Notes: a model not told the origin generated them from the sequence alone. A stretch of 64,000 bases of DNA from Halesus radiatus (GCA_022606495.2 JAHDVE020001493.1:62001-126000), one strand, 5' to 3'. Counted from the stretch's first letter, positions 47,890-59,720 are shown. Made by a program: numbers and translations.

Positions 47890-49110
47890 CTAGCTAAGAT
47901 TTAAAAATATTTATTAACTGTTTAGTTTTAATACTTTTTATTATTTCAGCGTGTAACATATTTAAACGGCTAGGAATCATGTGATCTAAAGTTCTTTGTC
48001 CATATTTTTTTGTATACTTAGGAACCATTAATCCTTCATTAAAATTGAGACGAGTATTGTAAGAGTTCTGTAATCTATTTGTATTATATATAGGGTTATT
48101 AATGTGCTGGAATATAATTTTGTACCACAGAAATGCTCTCACTGAAAGAATTCTTAGACTCTGATAAAAGTATGAAATATTATGCCATTGTTCGTATAAT
48201 TTTTTATGATCTAATAATTTAACCAATAAATTTTGCACTGAATATGATTGATATTTGTTTTGCAGGAAAGTCCCCGAGCTGTAATTCCATACCTTATAAC
48301 AGATTCCGCTAATGATGAATAAATTATTCGAAGTGTAGAGATTGGAACAAAGAATTTTAATTTAAATAATCTACTAACGATTGATCTTAGTCATAAATAA
48401 ACCTTATTTATTTGTAAATCCCACTTGAAAAAACAATCAATGATGACACGTAAATAAACGTATTCTTTCACAAGTACAACATTTTCACATGTCAACAATG
48501 CAAGAATGCCATCGTGTAAACAATCTGGAATATATGTTTTTATTTCAGGTGTAATATATACCTTTACATTGGTGTACATTGGATCTTATATGCATCAGTT
48601 TAGTTTTTTTTTTGCATTTTTAATTAATCAGATTCATGAGACCATTTTAAAAGTATTATGTAATCTTTTTGTAAAAGGTCCATACATGTTTGCAAATCAC
48701 TGCTAGAAATTACCAAAGCAGTATCATTCTCATACACAAAGTGCTTTAAATGTCTAAAAATGTTTTTAATTGATGATATATAAATAATACACAAAATTGG
48801 ACCTAATATGGAACCTTGAGGAACGTCTGCCATAAACTTCTTTTGTTACTTGAAGTATTTAATATTTTCAATTTAATAGATCGGTTGCTTAAGTAATTTT
48901 CTAAGCGTTTTAGAAAATTTTCTCCAATTCGTATTTTTTTAGTATTTTAAGTAATTTTCATTATTTATTAATCTCTCGAACTTTTGAAGCAGCAATTCAG
49001 TGTTCTTTTATGGAAACCGTATTGATTGGTATCAATAATGGAAAAATCTTCCAAATATTTAACTAATTTTAACTGAATGTATTTTTCAAGAATTTTGTCT
49101 AGTGATGGTA
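47890..49110 (-). pseudogene. LINE relic: RT and C-terminus
   Basis: The minus strand has FMADVPQGSILGPILCIIYI (48624-48833; RT PQGSxLGP motif) with FVYENDTALV where the catalytic YADDT is expected. The C-terminal ORF 47894-48238 has LSVRAFLWYKIIFQ, NTRLNFNEGLMVPKYTKKYG and QRTLDHMIPSRLNML, typical of the end of such proteins. The order on the minus strand is correct. The lost ADD and frame breaks show a dead element. Confidence 0.78.
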
Positions 49111-49264
49111 AAATACTAATTGGTCATTAGTTACCTAATACAGTGTGATTAAATTGTGATTTAAAACTAACAGTGAATTTAAAATTTTTAAGGCTTATTT
49201 TTCATGAATTTATGAACTTATGTTTGTTTTTTGATACAATTATTTGTTTATTTTTAGATTTTAA

Positions 49265-49595
49265 TAGCGATTATATAAATAAGCATGTGAAAATACAAAA
49301 TATTACGTAAATACAAAAATGTTTACAGAATGACAGTTTAAAATACAAAATGGTATGTATATTAATTATTATAATTTCTAAATTACATGATTGTTTAATT
49401 TTTTCTTACTTCTGGGATTTATTTATGGGATTACACATTTTCTCTCTAGGGGGTCCTGTGCTGAGATGGACTCGAGTTATTTATTTTGCTGTAATTTAGG
49501 TGCGTCTTCTATCTCGTTTTTAGTGCTATTTTTAAGATTTATTTTATTGACCTCTTTCAAATTATTGAAGTCAAAATCCTTATTGGTAATGTAAG
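49265..49595. repeat. Dispersed repeat, copy 2 (partner at 2265-2520)
   Basis: It shares in order ATATAAATAAGCATGTGAAA, ATGTTTACAGAATGACAGTT, GGGGGTCCTGTGCTGAGATG and TTGACCTCTTTCA with the copy after gene A. The unmatched bases differ by substitutions and indels. The family is unrecognised. Confidence 0.65.
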
Positions 49596-50089
49596 ACTAC
49601 GCATAGATACAAACTAATAGCTTCTTAAGACATGGTGGGTTTTACGCATATGAAACTCAATGTACACTATAAATAAAACATCCTTACTACATTTGCGACA
49701 CTATAAGCCTGAATCCATGCAAAAAATCTCAACCTCAATCTACCAACAAAAATTACTTTTACTTGATTGCTTTCGTTCTATGCTCACGATCTACATTTCT
49801 TTTTAAAGAATATTTCCATGTGATTTACATTGACCGTAAATAAAGAATATTAAATATATAAAATTAATTAACTGAGACAATATGGTTTCGGAAAAACCGT
49901 TCCATTATCAGGTTAAAATATACATATACTAAACAATATTGCGGAAATTATGGCAGAACATATATATTAGTTGTCACAGTAAGGGTGGAGGCGTGACTAG
50001 GGATTAGTAAAGAACGGTGGAAGAGCTAGAGATTAGGGGAGGGGTAAAAGGAAATATATTTTAAATGGGGCTGTAAGATAAGTTTTTTC

Positions 50090-50380
50090 ATTGTCAATAA
50101 TAGAATCATTATTATTAAGGGATTTCTTAATTTCCAAAGCTTCTAATTTATCTAAGCGTTTACCTTTACTATAAATGTGAAGAATATTGATCCCCATATT
50201 TTTATCAAAACTATAATTGTTTGAAATAATATGATTAACGAATTTGGAAAAAAATATTATTTTTAAGACATCTTACATGTTCTTTGATTCTAATGTCGAA
50301 ATTCCGACTTGTTTTTTAGTAAATAAAGTAGGTATCTGACATTTTAAACTTAATTTCATTTACTTTACTTGACATTAACT
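50090..50380 (-). pseudogene. Penelope-like element GIY-YIG C-terminal relic
   Basis: The minus strand reads SRNFDIRIKEHVRCLKNN, then FVNHIISNNYSFDKNMGINI and then HIYSKGKRLDKLEALEIKKS. Arginine/histidine (R-x-KEH), a SFD segment and the LD-x-LEALEI end are typical of the GIY-YIG endonuclease C-terminus of Penelope-like retroelements. It is a fragment with no RT visible next to it. Confidence 0.65.
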
Positions 50381-50644
50381 GGTAGTTTTTTTAAAAGGTG
50401 GCTGTCTCCATTTAAAAAAGTATCTGGTTATTCAAACGACGACCAAAGAACACATGTCCTAATTTTAGAAAAAAATCTTAGTTTTTGGAGGAAGTAATAA
50501 CGTAATTTTCAAATTAAAATTCATGGATTGAGCTAACAATATACTGAATGCCTTAAAATTCCTTTCTAAGCCGAAATAAAAATGTTAGGCCAGTGAGTTT
50601 TTTTAATACACAATATATTCAAAAACAGTTGAGGTTACTCTAAT

Positions 50645-53600
50645 TTTTAAATTATTTTTTTATTTTTTTATTCACGCCTAGAAGGCTTTTACATGTTGAT
50701 ACATTTATCATATAGTTTTACAAGGGAATACAATAATGTACACATAAAATAATAAATAGGTGTAAAAGAAGTAAGTAGATACAATATAACAGTATGCAGT
50801 TACAGCGTAATTATCACAATGAATAATAGTTTATCCCGTGGTTACATTATAACAGCAGGTTGTACAAAAGAGTATAAGAAGTAGTTAAGTGCATAATATA
50901 ATAACATAAGTATAAAAGAAGTGAGAAGGTAGATACTATTTAAGTAGCTAGTTTCAGCGCAATAGGTGGGTAATATGAACAGTTTATAATATACGTGTTT
51001 ATAAAACAGCAAGCCTTTATTATACATGATTGGGTATTTTGCAGAAACATAACATAATAAAAATTGCAATAAGAAACGATGCACATGAAAAAAAAAACTT
51101 AATAAATTTAATAAAAACATTCAAATAAACTGATTTTTAGCTTGGACACAGTATTGTAACAGAAAACATCAATTGAACTGAACTCATTACCAAGTCTGTG
51201 CAATCTTTGAATAGGAGAGTTCTCGAAATAATTATTTGAAGACGCTGGATTGTTATACAGAGCCGTATGTCTCGTGTTATGACTGGGTACATGCAGGGTA
51301 ATAAGGCTCGTTAAATCCAGGGCGTCCAATCTGCCATTTGCTATTTTGAAGAGACATACTAAATCGCTCACTTTGCGCCTAGATGATAAATCGCTTAGGT
51401 TAAGTAGCTTCATTAAAAGTGTATAATTAAGATTTTCGATTGGAATACCTAACTTGTAATTAATAAATCGAAGAAATTTATGCTGCACTCTCTCAATTTT
51501 TTGTTGGTGAATCTTATAAAATGGAGCCCAGATTGTCGAATTATACTCCAAATTGCTTCTCACCAATCCAGTGAACAGTAATTTAAAGGAGTTAATTAAT
51601 TTGAAATCTTTGACTGTTCTCAAAATAAATCCCAAACATTTCATGGCTTTATTAGTTATTTCATTAATGTGGGGAATAAAAGTTAGTTTGCTGTAAAAAA
51701 TTATACCAAGGTCTTTTATTTGCTCAACCCTTTTTAGGTGAATGTTGTTAATGGTGTATTGATACGTGAGGGTAAGTTATAGTTAGACATTTTTCAATAT
51801 TGAGAAACAGTTCATTACGAATGCACCACTCTTGTAGCCTATCAAGATTCAATTGGAATACGTAACAGTCATTGAGATTGGTAATAGTTTTGTAAATTTT
51901 AAGATCATCAGCGAATAGGAGTATCATAACTCCATCAAAAATAGTAGTTATGTCGTTGATAAACAAGGAAAACAATACTGGTCCCAAATGTGACCCCTGT
52001 GGAACGCCGCTGAAGATTTCAAACTGATATGAAAAATGTGAATTGAGTTTAACCGATATTTTTCTTTAATGTAGATAACATTCAAACCATCTCAAAATAT
52101 TCCCGGTTATTCCAAGAGTACTTAATTTATGTATGAGAATTTTATGTGAGACTTTGTCGAATGCCTTACTAAAATCTGTGTACACTACGTCTGTTTGGAG
52201 ACGCTTGTGCATAGTTTTGAATAAATGTTCCTCATAAATCATTAAGTTTGTAAGAGTCGATCTTTTTGCCATAAAACCGTGTTGTAGATGTGAAATTACT
52301 TTATTAATTTCAGGCAAGAGTTTGGTAAGCAGAGCAGATTCAAATAGTTTCGGAATTGATGACTGAATACATATAGGGCTATAGTTGGAAATATCAGATT
52401 TATTTCCTTTTTTGAAGATTGAAGAAAGAAAGCTCGTTTTCCATTTCTTCGGAAAGGTACCTATTTTTAGAGACAAGTTAATAAGTTTAGTAAGAGGATA
52501 AGTCAAGACTGACAAACATTTAAATAAAAAGATTGGAGGTATGTTATCGGGACCAGCTGATTTGTTAAGATTTAGTGATTTCAATTTAGTTCTAATATCA
52601 CTTTCTTCAAATATACATTGATTAAAATCGATCTTATTGTCATTATTAGTTATTGAAGCGTCGAGCAAAGGAGAGTCGTTTTTAGTATCATAGACCTTGC
52701 TGAAGAATTCTGCAAAAATATTAACGACTTCTTGAGGATTATCGGCCATTTTCTTATCTAGATACGTGTTAGAGGGAATACCAGAGTCGTCGTTATTAAG
52801 CATGTTTGAAAATTTATAAATATTCTGGGAATTGGCAACAGCCAATTCTTCACAGTTTTCAATGCCCTTTTTGTAACATAATTTGAAATTATTTTAGTAT
52901 TTGATCTTAATTCATTAAATTTTGCGTAATCTTTAGGATCCCGTGTTGATTTGTAAACTTTATGAGCATTTTTTTTGTCTTTGATTGAATTGATGAAATC
53001 TTTACTAAACCATTTTGGGTATTTTTGAACAGTAATTTTAGAAATTGGTACAAATAAATCAATAGCACTATTTAGAATTAAGTAAAATTTATCTACCATT
53101 TCATTAATGTTTACTCTCACATCCAAAAAGTTCCAGTCAGCAGAGTATAAAAGATTATTGATTTGATTAAAATCTGCTTTGAAAAAGTTCAATTTTGCAG
53201 ATGCAGGTGGAATCTTTTTCGTTATTGAACTGTGGTATTCAATCGCTAATGGAGGATGATAATTGTCAATTGGAAGAACAGTTTCAGCAGATGCGGATAC
53301 ATTAACAAAATAAGAATTGGAGAACACTAGATCGAGAATACGAGATTTATATTACATACGTAGTTTAACTGCCGGAGGTTTAAAAAATTTGACATTTCGA
53401 TAATTTCATGGGAGCCATGGTTGATGTTGTCCGAGCAAGAAGTCTTCTTGTTTTCTATGTCCCATACAACATTAGGTATACTGTAGTCTCCTGTTAAAAG
53501 AAAGGTAGCTTCAGGAAATCTCTCTCTCATTGCTTCTACTTCGAGGTAGTGGTCTTTATATAATTGAGCGTCAGAAGAAGGAGGAATGTAGATGCAGCCG

Positions 53601-54240
53601 ACTATATTTTTTTTCCTTTTCGGAAGATACCATAATGAACAGTTGTTCTAGATTTGTGTAGATGCATTTTAGTTTTTTAGAATTAAGTTTTTTATTTATG
53701 GATATTAACACACCGCCTCCTCTAGCTTTCTTATTGGTACTTTCACTTCTGTCACATCTGTACACTGAATGTTTGAAGAAACCCAGATTTGTACTTTTGA
53801 TGTTGCTATGCAGCCATGTCTCAGTGAAAGAGTAAATATCATGATCCGTTGTAGGTAAGGTTGATTTCAAGTCCTGTAATTTAGTTCTTAGTCCACGTAC
53901 ATTTTGATAGAAAATTTGTAATTTAAATTTTAGTTTTTTGGATGTATTTTAACGATAGAAGGATTGTTGTTGATATATTTGATTGTTATGTCGGTCTCAC
54001 CAGAAGTTTTTTTAATTTCTAGTTGATTTCTGAGATCTGTTAATTGTTTCCGCTGCAGAAATGATAGATCCTGGTACATCCGAATATTGTTTTTCAATGC
54101 ATATTTCTTGCTTAAGAGAATTTTAGGCATTTAAAAGAATATATAATTTTTGAAGGACTCTAAACCCTCAAGTGTCCCTGCACAGTTTTTGCATAGAAGG
54201 AGGTTAGTCACAAACGCGCATCAAATTGGTTAGTAATATT
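50645..54240 (-). mobile_element. Nearly full-length non-LTR retrotransposon (LINE), 3.5 kb, minus strand
   Basis: From its 5' side, a short ORF1-like end (53930-54130: DLSFLQRKQLTDLRNQLEIK) precedes an endonuclease region: TETWLHSNIKSTN and GGGVLISINKK (53571-53870) and LTGDYSIPNVVWD (53327-53530, GDYN-type motif). A linker ORF lies at 52758-53327. The RT spans 52066-52845 (NKSAGPDNIPPIFL, PKKWKTSFLSSIFKKGNKSD, VVYTDFSKAFDKVSHKIL) and continues in other frames as SGVPQGSHLGPVLFSLFIND and LLFADDLKIYK (about 51748-52015). The C-terminus is 51108-51644 (SNLEYNSTIWAPF, HNTRHTALYN). A T-rich run at 50645-50672 is the complement of an A-rich 3' tail. The FADD catalytic motif is intact, but several frameshifts break the ORF. 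A Jockey/CR1-like clade is likely. Confidence 0.85.
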
Positions 54241-54471
54241 TAAAAACAGTTGGTAACTACTTCATTTATGTGTAAAATATATTATAATATTCATTTCTTT
54301 ACGGTTTTTACATTTTGACTCGCCATCATTCCAGCTGACTGCTTTATCTCTACATTAACTAATTTCAATTTTAAATTATCCACGTTTATCGACATTAATC
54401 AATCGCAATGTCCATTATTACTTTTGCGCGGTGTTTTGAACCAGGACATTAGCTAAAACAGTCGCAGAACT

Positions 54472-57196
54472 ATGATGTTGTTAAAATTTAATGTTTCATT
54501 TTTCCTCGCGTTTGTGTGCCATTTGAGCCTTGGTCGGAAACAACAAGAAAACATTTACATGTTTCGGTACTCTCCCGACCGATATGTAAGTCTTTTTAAA
54601 TTCATTCAAAGTTTATTACTCATCTATAATTATTCTATAATTAATTTACAGTTCATCTATAATTATTACATAATTATTTTACAGTTCATCTATAATTAAT
54701 TTGCAATTCATTTATAAATCATTTATAATTAATTTATGATTAATTTACAATTCATTTGTAATCCATTTATAATTCATTTATAATTAACTTGTAATTAATT
54801 TATAAATAATTTATAATTCTTTTATAATTCATTTATAATTCATTTTTAATTTATTTATAATTCATTTATGAGTCATTTATAAGTCATTTATAAGTCATTT
54901 ATAATTTATACATAATTCATTTATAATTAATTTACAATTCTTTTCTTCCAGGGTCCATATTACGCGATAACTAAAAGTTTAAGTAGCTGCGAGCCTTCAG
55001 GACAAATAGACAAAGAACATTATATTTTTTCAAACGTTCGTGTTTTCAAAATCAGTCGAACTGACGAAGAATATAAAGGAATGATTTTCCTTCCACGAGA
55101 TGTAAAAATGCATAAGGTGTGTGTTTGTACCTGTTATTTAATTAAGGGTATTTACCCCATATTTTCTTAATTCATCTTCATATCGCAAAACTTCGTATTA
55201 TGATGTTTTTTTATAAATACAAGCTTTGTAAATACAAGCATACCGACAATGCTCTTATGAAGTTAACTTTTGAACAATAGTGGCTCATTGTGTACAATGT
55301 ACTAAGATATAATATACAATTATTATTTTAGTTTACTTTGAATATACTCATCTTGAGAGGTGGAACCATGGTACCAATTTTCCAGAAGGAATCACTCAAG
55401 CCTTGCGATGACATAATGTTCTTTACTCTTTTATCATTTTACGTTAAACCAGACCGAAACTGCAGGATCAAACAGGTAAAACAGCTTACACGATGAGATA
55501 TCTATTGTTGTCTACTAGGATTCAACGCACGATCGTATACCATTTTCACGGCAATATCTGTGTCCATATCGGTCTTTAGGTTTGTGGGGTTCAATCAATT
55601 TGATTCGATACGTGCGCCATACTGCAAGCAGCCTTTATATTCTAATGTGTAATTCGCTCAAGCATTCCAATCAATAATAATAAGGGGCACAGATGCGTAG
55701 TACGTGAACTGTCTTCTACTTTAGTCGTTTCCTCATTGTTGAGGATCGTGACCCCCCCTCCAATTTCATTGGTGGGCAAGGCTTCTTCACTCCTTGCGGT
55801 TCTACGCTGCGTGGAAAGTTGCGAACACTGACGTTCCGGATACCAGTGATGATTACGTCAACGCATCGGTATTCTTCCTCTAATTTTCCTTACTTCCCCT
55901 TTGCCATTAGTTTCTCCTGGTATGAGCTCTCAGTTTGGCGAGCAAGGTGTCCATAGTATCTTAGGATACGCTGTAGGCAAACAGTTAATAGCCTATTGTG
56001 GATGCCTAACTCTTCCAAACTGGATGTATTAGTGCGCCTGGCTGTCTATGGAATCCCAAGTATTTTCTCCAACACCACATTTCGAGGGTGTCTATCCGCT
56101 TTCTTTCACTGGCTCCAATGGCCGTTCTTCCCAACCCTGCTGAGCAACTGTTGAGCCGAATTTTTGCCTCAACACTGTTCAAATGCACAAATACACTCTT
56201 CCCAACGAAATTCTCGATTAAATATACGACGAATTTAGCATATCAATTTTTGTGGATTAAGTTCCGCTCAACACAGAACTATTTATAAAAATTGTCAACA
56301 GGATGAACAAATGTCAATGTCAAACGTCATTATTGGTTCGCGATCTATTTATTGCTCTTCTAATATTGAATGACAAAGATTTATTTCCGTTTTCGAATGT
56401 CAAAACATGTTTTTATGTTTTAAATAACATCGAAGAGAAACGTCAAATGTCAAATTTACGTCTATGAAAGTGGGCGGTCACTATTTTAATTTATATGAAA
56501 GTGGGCGGGCACTATTTTATTTTCTATTAAAATGGGCGGGCACTATTTTATAGTCTACTAAAATGGGCGGGCACCTCCATAGAAATTTAGTATCAAAATT
56601 CTTGGAAACAGGCAAACAGAGCGAATGCTCAACAAAACACTTGGCTTATCGGTGCCTCAGATTCATCATTCGAAAAGTTGGGAAGAACAGCCGTAAGTGT
56701 CCATGTTTCCGCACCGCATAATAAGTACGGGGAAAATCAGTGCCCGAATGTGTACTGTACACCTTCGTATATAAGTATATACGACTTTCTCAATACTAAA
56801 CACTGGTTCAAACTTCACTGGTTCAGTTCAGAGTGGGCCCATATAATTTAACTATATTCCAATGAGTACTACGAACAATTATTTTGATTCCGATTATGTA
56901 CCCCAGCTAGCGTCCTCTTCCCGTTTCTTGAAAATATTGCCAGTCCTTGTTATCATTTTATGTTTTTTTAATAAACGTTATTGTTTCAGGGGAACTACAC
57001 TGTACAGGGGTTCAATTTAAATAACTTATCTCACCTGCTGACTGGAGAAAACTCTATATATGAAACCGTCATTGTCCAGTTCGAAATGTTTAGCCCGTAT
57101 GGTACAATACTATGTCACAAAAATATCTACGAGACTAAGCCGTTGAAACGAGTTATAAAATCCACATTACAAATCAAAAATGAATCACATTTTTAA
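54472..57196 (+). CDS. Array gene H: divergent last secreted four-exon paralogue, 209 aa
   Basis: Exons lie at 54472-54585, 54952-55116, 55332-55475 and 56990-57196, all phase 0. The signal FNVSFFLAFVCHLSLG leads to QQENIYMFRYSPDRY, in which the exon-1 N-glycosylation sequon present in B-G is lost. Exon 2 begins GPYYAITKSLSSC, exon 3 carries KPCDDIMFFT and RNCRIKQ, and exon 4 carries GNYTVQG, GENSIYET, ILC (not IFC) and ETKPLKR. The C-terminus is extended to 68 residues in exon 4 and lacks the lysine run, ending NESHF. Intron 1 is short (366 nt) and made of an AT-rich repeat. It is the last array member seen; no further copy follows in the next 6.8 kb. It is divergent but open throughout. Confidence 0.87.
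54600..54945. repeat. AT-rich tandem repeat filling intron 1 of gene H
   Basis: The motifs TTATAATTCATTTATAATTA, TTTATAAGTCA and CAATTCATT repeat at a period of about 11 and its multiples through nearly the entire intron, from about 15 nt after the donor almost to the pyrimidine tract of exon 2. Confidence 0.85.
55740..56200 (-). pseudogene. RTE-like LINE C-terminal fragment in intron 3 of gene H
   Basis: The minus strand of 56006-56188 reads ERKRIDTLEMWCWRKYLGFH, the signature of the end of RTE/Bm-type endonuclease-RT proteins (a D-x-x-EMWCWR motif). The rest is degraded. A second similar piece (GGGAAGAACAGCCGTAAGTG) lies near 56680. Confidence 0.7.
56461..56578. repeat. 30-bp GGGCGGGCACTATTTTA repeat, four copies, intron 3 of gene H
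   Basis: ATGAAAGTGGGCGGTCACTA and three variants with (A)AAATGGGCGGGCACTATTTT follow each other at about 31-33 nt. The third and fourth copies have ATGGGCGGGCAC. Confidence 0.85.
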
Positions 57197-57334
57197 TCAG
57201 AATCTGAATGCATTTAATTATTTCACTTTCATAAATTTAGATCTTAACCCTTGGAGTCTTTATTTCCCAGCGATATGGAAATAAGTAAAGCTTTTAATCG
57301 AACTTGCTTGGACGTATAATTAAAGCGGTCTAAT

Positions 57335-57560
57335 AAATGTGTTTGAGGACAAGGTAGTCAAAAGGCTAGCTGGAACTAGCTGGGGATGCGATGCCAACAC
57401 GCTCAGGTTGTATCCGTTGCCCTGGTCTTCTCAACAGCTGAATACTGTCCTTCAGTATTGGAAAGAAGCGGCCACACCTCCCCCATGTTCAACGTTCAGT
57501 TTAATGCCACAATGCGGGCCATCAACGGTTCTCTGAAATCCACTCCTCTCCCTTAGCTCC
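57335..57560 (+). pseudogene. RTE-like LINE fragment after gene H
   Basis: The + strand reads VVKRLAGTSWGCDANTLR, then in another frame ALVFSTAEYCPSVLERSGHT and NVQFNATMRAINGSLKSTP. These pieces match the known order (KLTG-x-WG...A-LCYSTAEY...W-x-R-S-x-H) of RTE-type RT C-termini. It has at least one frameshift. Confidence 0.75.
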
Positions 57561-57599
57561 CCGTACTTCTTTATATATTTTTATGATGTACAAATATTC

Positions 57600-58140
57600 T
57601 ATACAAACAACAGATTTGTGCAATATACATTTACGTGTAATGCAATATATTCCTTCCATCCAATAGAGCTTACATTAGTAAGCTGTTGCTTGTGCTTAGG
57701 AAAGGAATGCTCGTTAATATGAAGAAAAAATTTGTGTACTGAGAACAAATAAAAAGACGAAAATTAAAAAATGTTTCAACTTATGACAAATAAGTATGAA
57801 TACAGAAAATAAATAACAATTTCAAAAAATTACAAAAGTGTGTAAATATTTCATGTTTTTCAGATATACAATAGTAAAAAATATATATATAAAGAAAGAA
57901 AAACAATGTTTCAACTAAGGAAACATGAAAAACTATTTTTATAAATTGCAAAAGTATGTAAATAATGAGTGTTTTACAGATATGCATGATCATCAGTAAA
58001 TGACGGTAACAGAAATCTAATGTGCATGGTTAATTATATATCGTCGGTACATGAGTTATAATTTAAAAATCACAAAAATTGTGTAATTTACATTTCAATA
58101 TAGTAAACATCTGAATAAGGAAATTTACAATTTACTACTA
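57600..58140. other. Spacer, no recognised feature
   Basis: AT-rich with an approximate direct duplication (AAAATGTTTCAAC near 57768 and AAACAATGTTTCAACT near 57901, each followed by similar AAAATTACAAAAGTGTGTAA-type text). No gene seen. Confidence 0.45.
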
Positions 58141-58151
58141 TGCAATGGATT

Positions 58152-58570
58152 GACGGCCTCCATGGTCGAGGTGTAAGGCTCTCGACTACGAATCCGAAGG
58201 TCGCGGGTTCAAATCACGGCGCGCGGAAGTAAATTTTATTTAATTATTTTGTGTTGTTTCACAATTAATTCATTTAAAAATAATATATAATGTATTTGCG
58301 CACGTTCCAGAGTGGAAGATACTCTCAGTATCACCTTGGTGAAAGACCAACATTCAGAATTGAAACGTTATTTGAAATGGCTTTTAACCGTGTTTGATGA
58401 CTAGATCTGAATAGCCATGTATTCCTCACCTTCCTCTTCTCCTTCTCCTTCCCCTCCCCAATACCTTCAGCCTCACAACATTCCCCAATTGGGGATGTCA
58501 TAGCCTCACTGACTCCAGGCGCTTGGGAGCAGTTGGAACTCTCGTGCGGTATTCAAAAAAAAAATTCAAA
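58152..58570 (+). mobile_element. tRNA-derived SINE (family 1), copy iii, full length
   Basis: It is colinear with 39666-40085: CCTCCATGGTCGAGGTGTAA, CTCGACTACGAATCCGAAGG, CGGGTTCAAATC, then the same body (TTCCAGAGTGGAAGATACTC) and CTCGTGCGGTATTC before an A-rich tail near 58555-58570. The A-box region has GGTGT where copy ii has GGGGT. Confidence 0.88.
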
Positions 58571-58599
58571 AATGGATTAGGACGGGTGTTTTAAAATAT

Positions 58600-59720
58600 T
58601 TTATGTTTTTTCTTGAAATTTTCGTAATTTATCTCTGTCGCTATGTCCGTGGGAAGACCATTGAATAATTTTATACCTTTATGTACTTAATAATGTTGGG
58701 CTACTGTTGTACCTAACAGTGGTACTGTTGGTCTTCCCATGGTGTTATTTCTAAATTGCTGAGTATAAGTATATTTTGAGATCTTTATGTGTTTGGAGTA
58801 TTGCTATATTGTTGTATATTTCTGATAATGGTGGGACTGAAAAGAGTTTAAATATATTGTTCGTTAGGAAGTCATGTGGTTTTTTTTTTAAATAATTTTT
58901 ATTATTATCCTTTGTTGTGGTAATATTGATGATTTATAAGAATCCCCCCAGCCAACGATCGGGCTAATGCAAAATAAATGTTTTTAAAAAGTTTTCTGAT
59001 ACAGTATTTCTTAGTCCAATAATACGATAATTAATTTTATCATTCTGTCTATGGTTGAATTTATTTGAGATTTCCATGTAATTATTACTATCTATTCAAA
59101 CATCTCGGAATTTCCCACGTAAATCAACACAATTTTAATCGCAATTTGTATGTCTTAATAAACAGTTATGTAGTGAACTTTAATATGAATTTTTATATTG
59201 ACGGCATTTTTCGTCAAACTGTAAGACACATAATAAGTTAGTCCTTTTATTTAGCCTCAAGAGATATCGAACCAGGCTTTTAGAATATGTATTTCTCTGT
59301 TAGCTGATACTTCCAGATCGTTCCATATATTTTCTTTAAAAGTTATTACCGTATTATCTGCATGGGTTATAATATTTTCACCAATTGGCAATTTAAATAT
59401 TTCATTTACATGTAAAATAAAAAGCATGGGATCTAATATCGTTCCTTGTGGAATTCCGAAATATGTTGATACTGTTTTACTTAATTTATTATTTATTTGA
59501 ACTTACTGCTTTATTTGGTGTTGATAGCTTATTATCCATACACTGTTTAATTTATTTATTCATTTTGAAAGCGAGACGTTATCAAACGCCTTGCGTAGGT
59601 CTATAAATATATTTTTTCTCTATATCTAAGGCTTCATTAAAGCTTTTGATTAATTACATGCTTAGTGCCACAAGGTGATTTTACCTTAGTGGTTTCTTTT
59701 CTTAATAGTTAGTGGTTCTC
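58600..59720 (-). pseudogene. LINE RT relic
   Basis: The minus strand near 59570-59600 reads FIDLRKAFDNVS (RT motif with KAFD), and near 59390-59470 it reads FGIPQGTILDPMLFILHVNE followed by ADNTVITF in place of YADDT. A spacer with stops separates them. The C-terminal half (58600-59350) is too degraded to read. Confidence 0.68.

Noticed and set aside
50842..51120. 92-residue hydrophobic minus-strand protein
   Set aside because: It lies in the AT-rich 3' UTR of the minus-strand LINE and its hydrophobicity reflects T-rich sequence.
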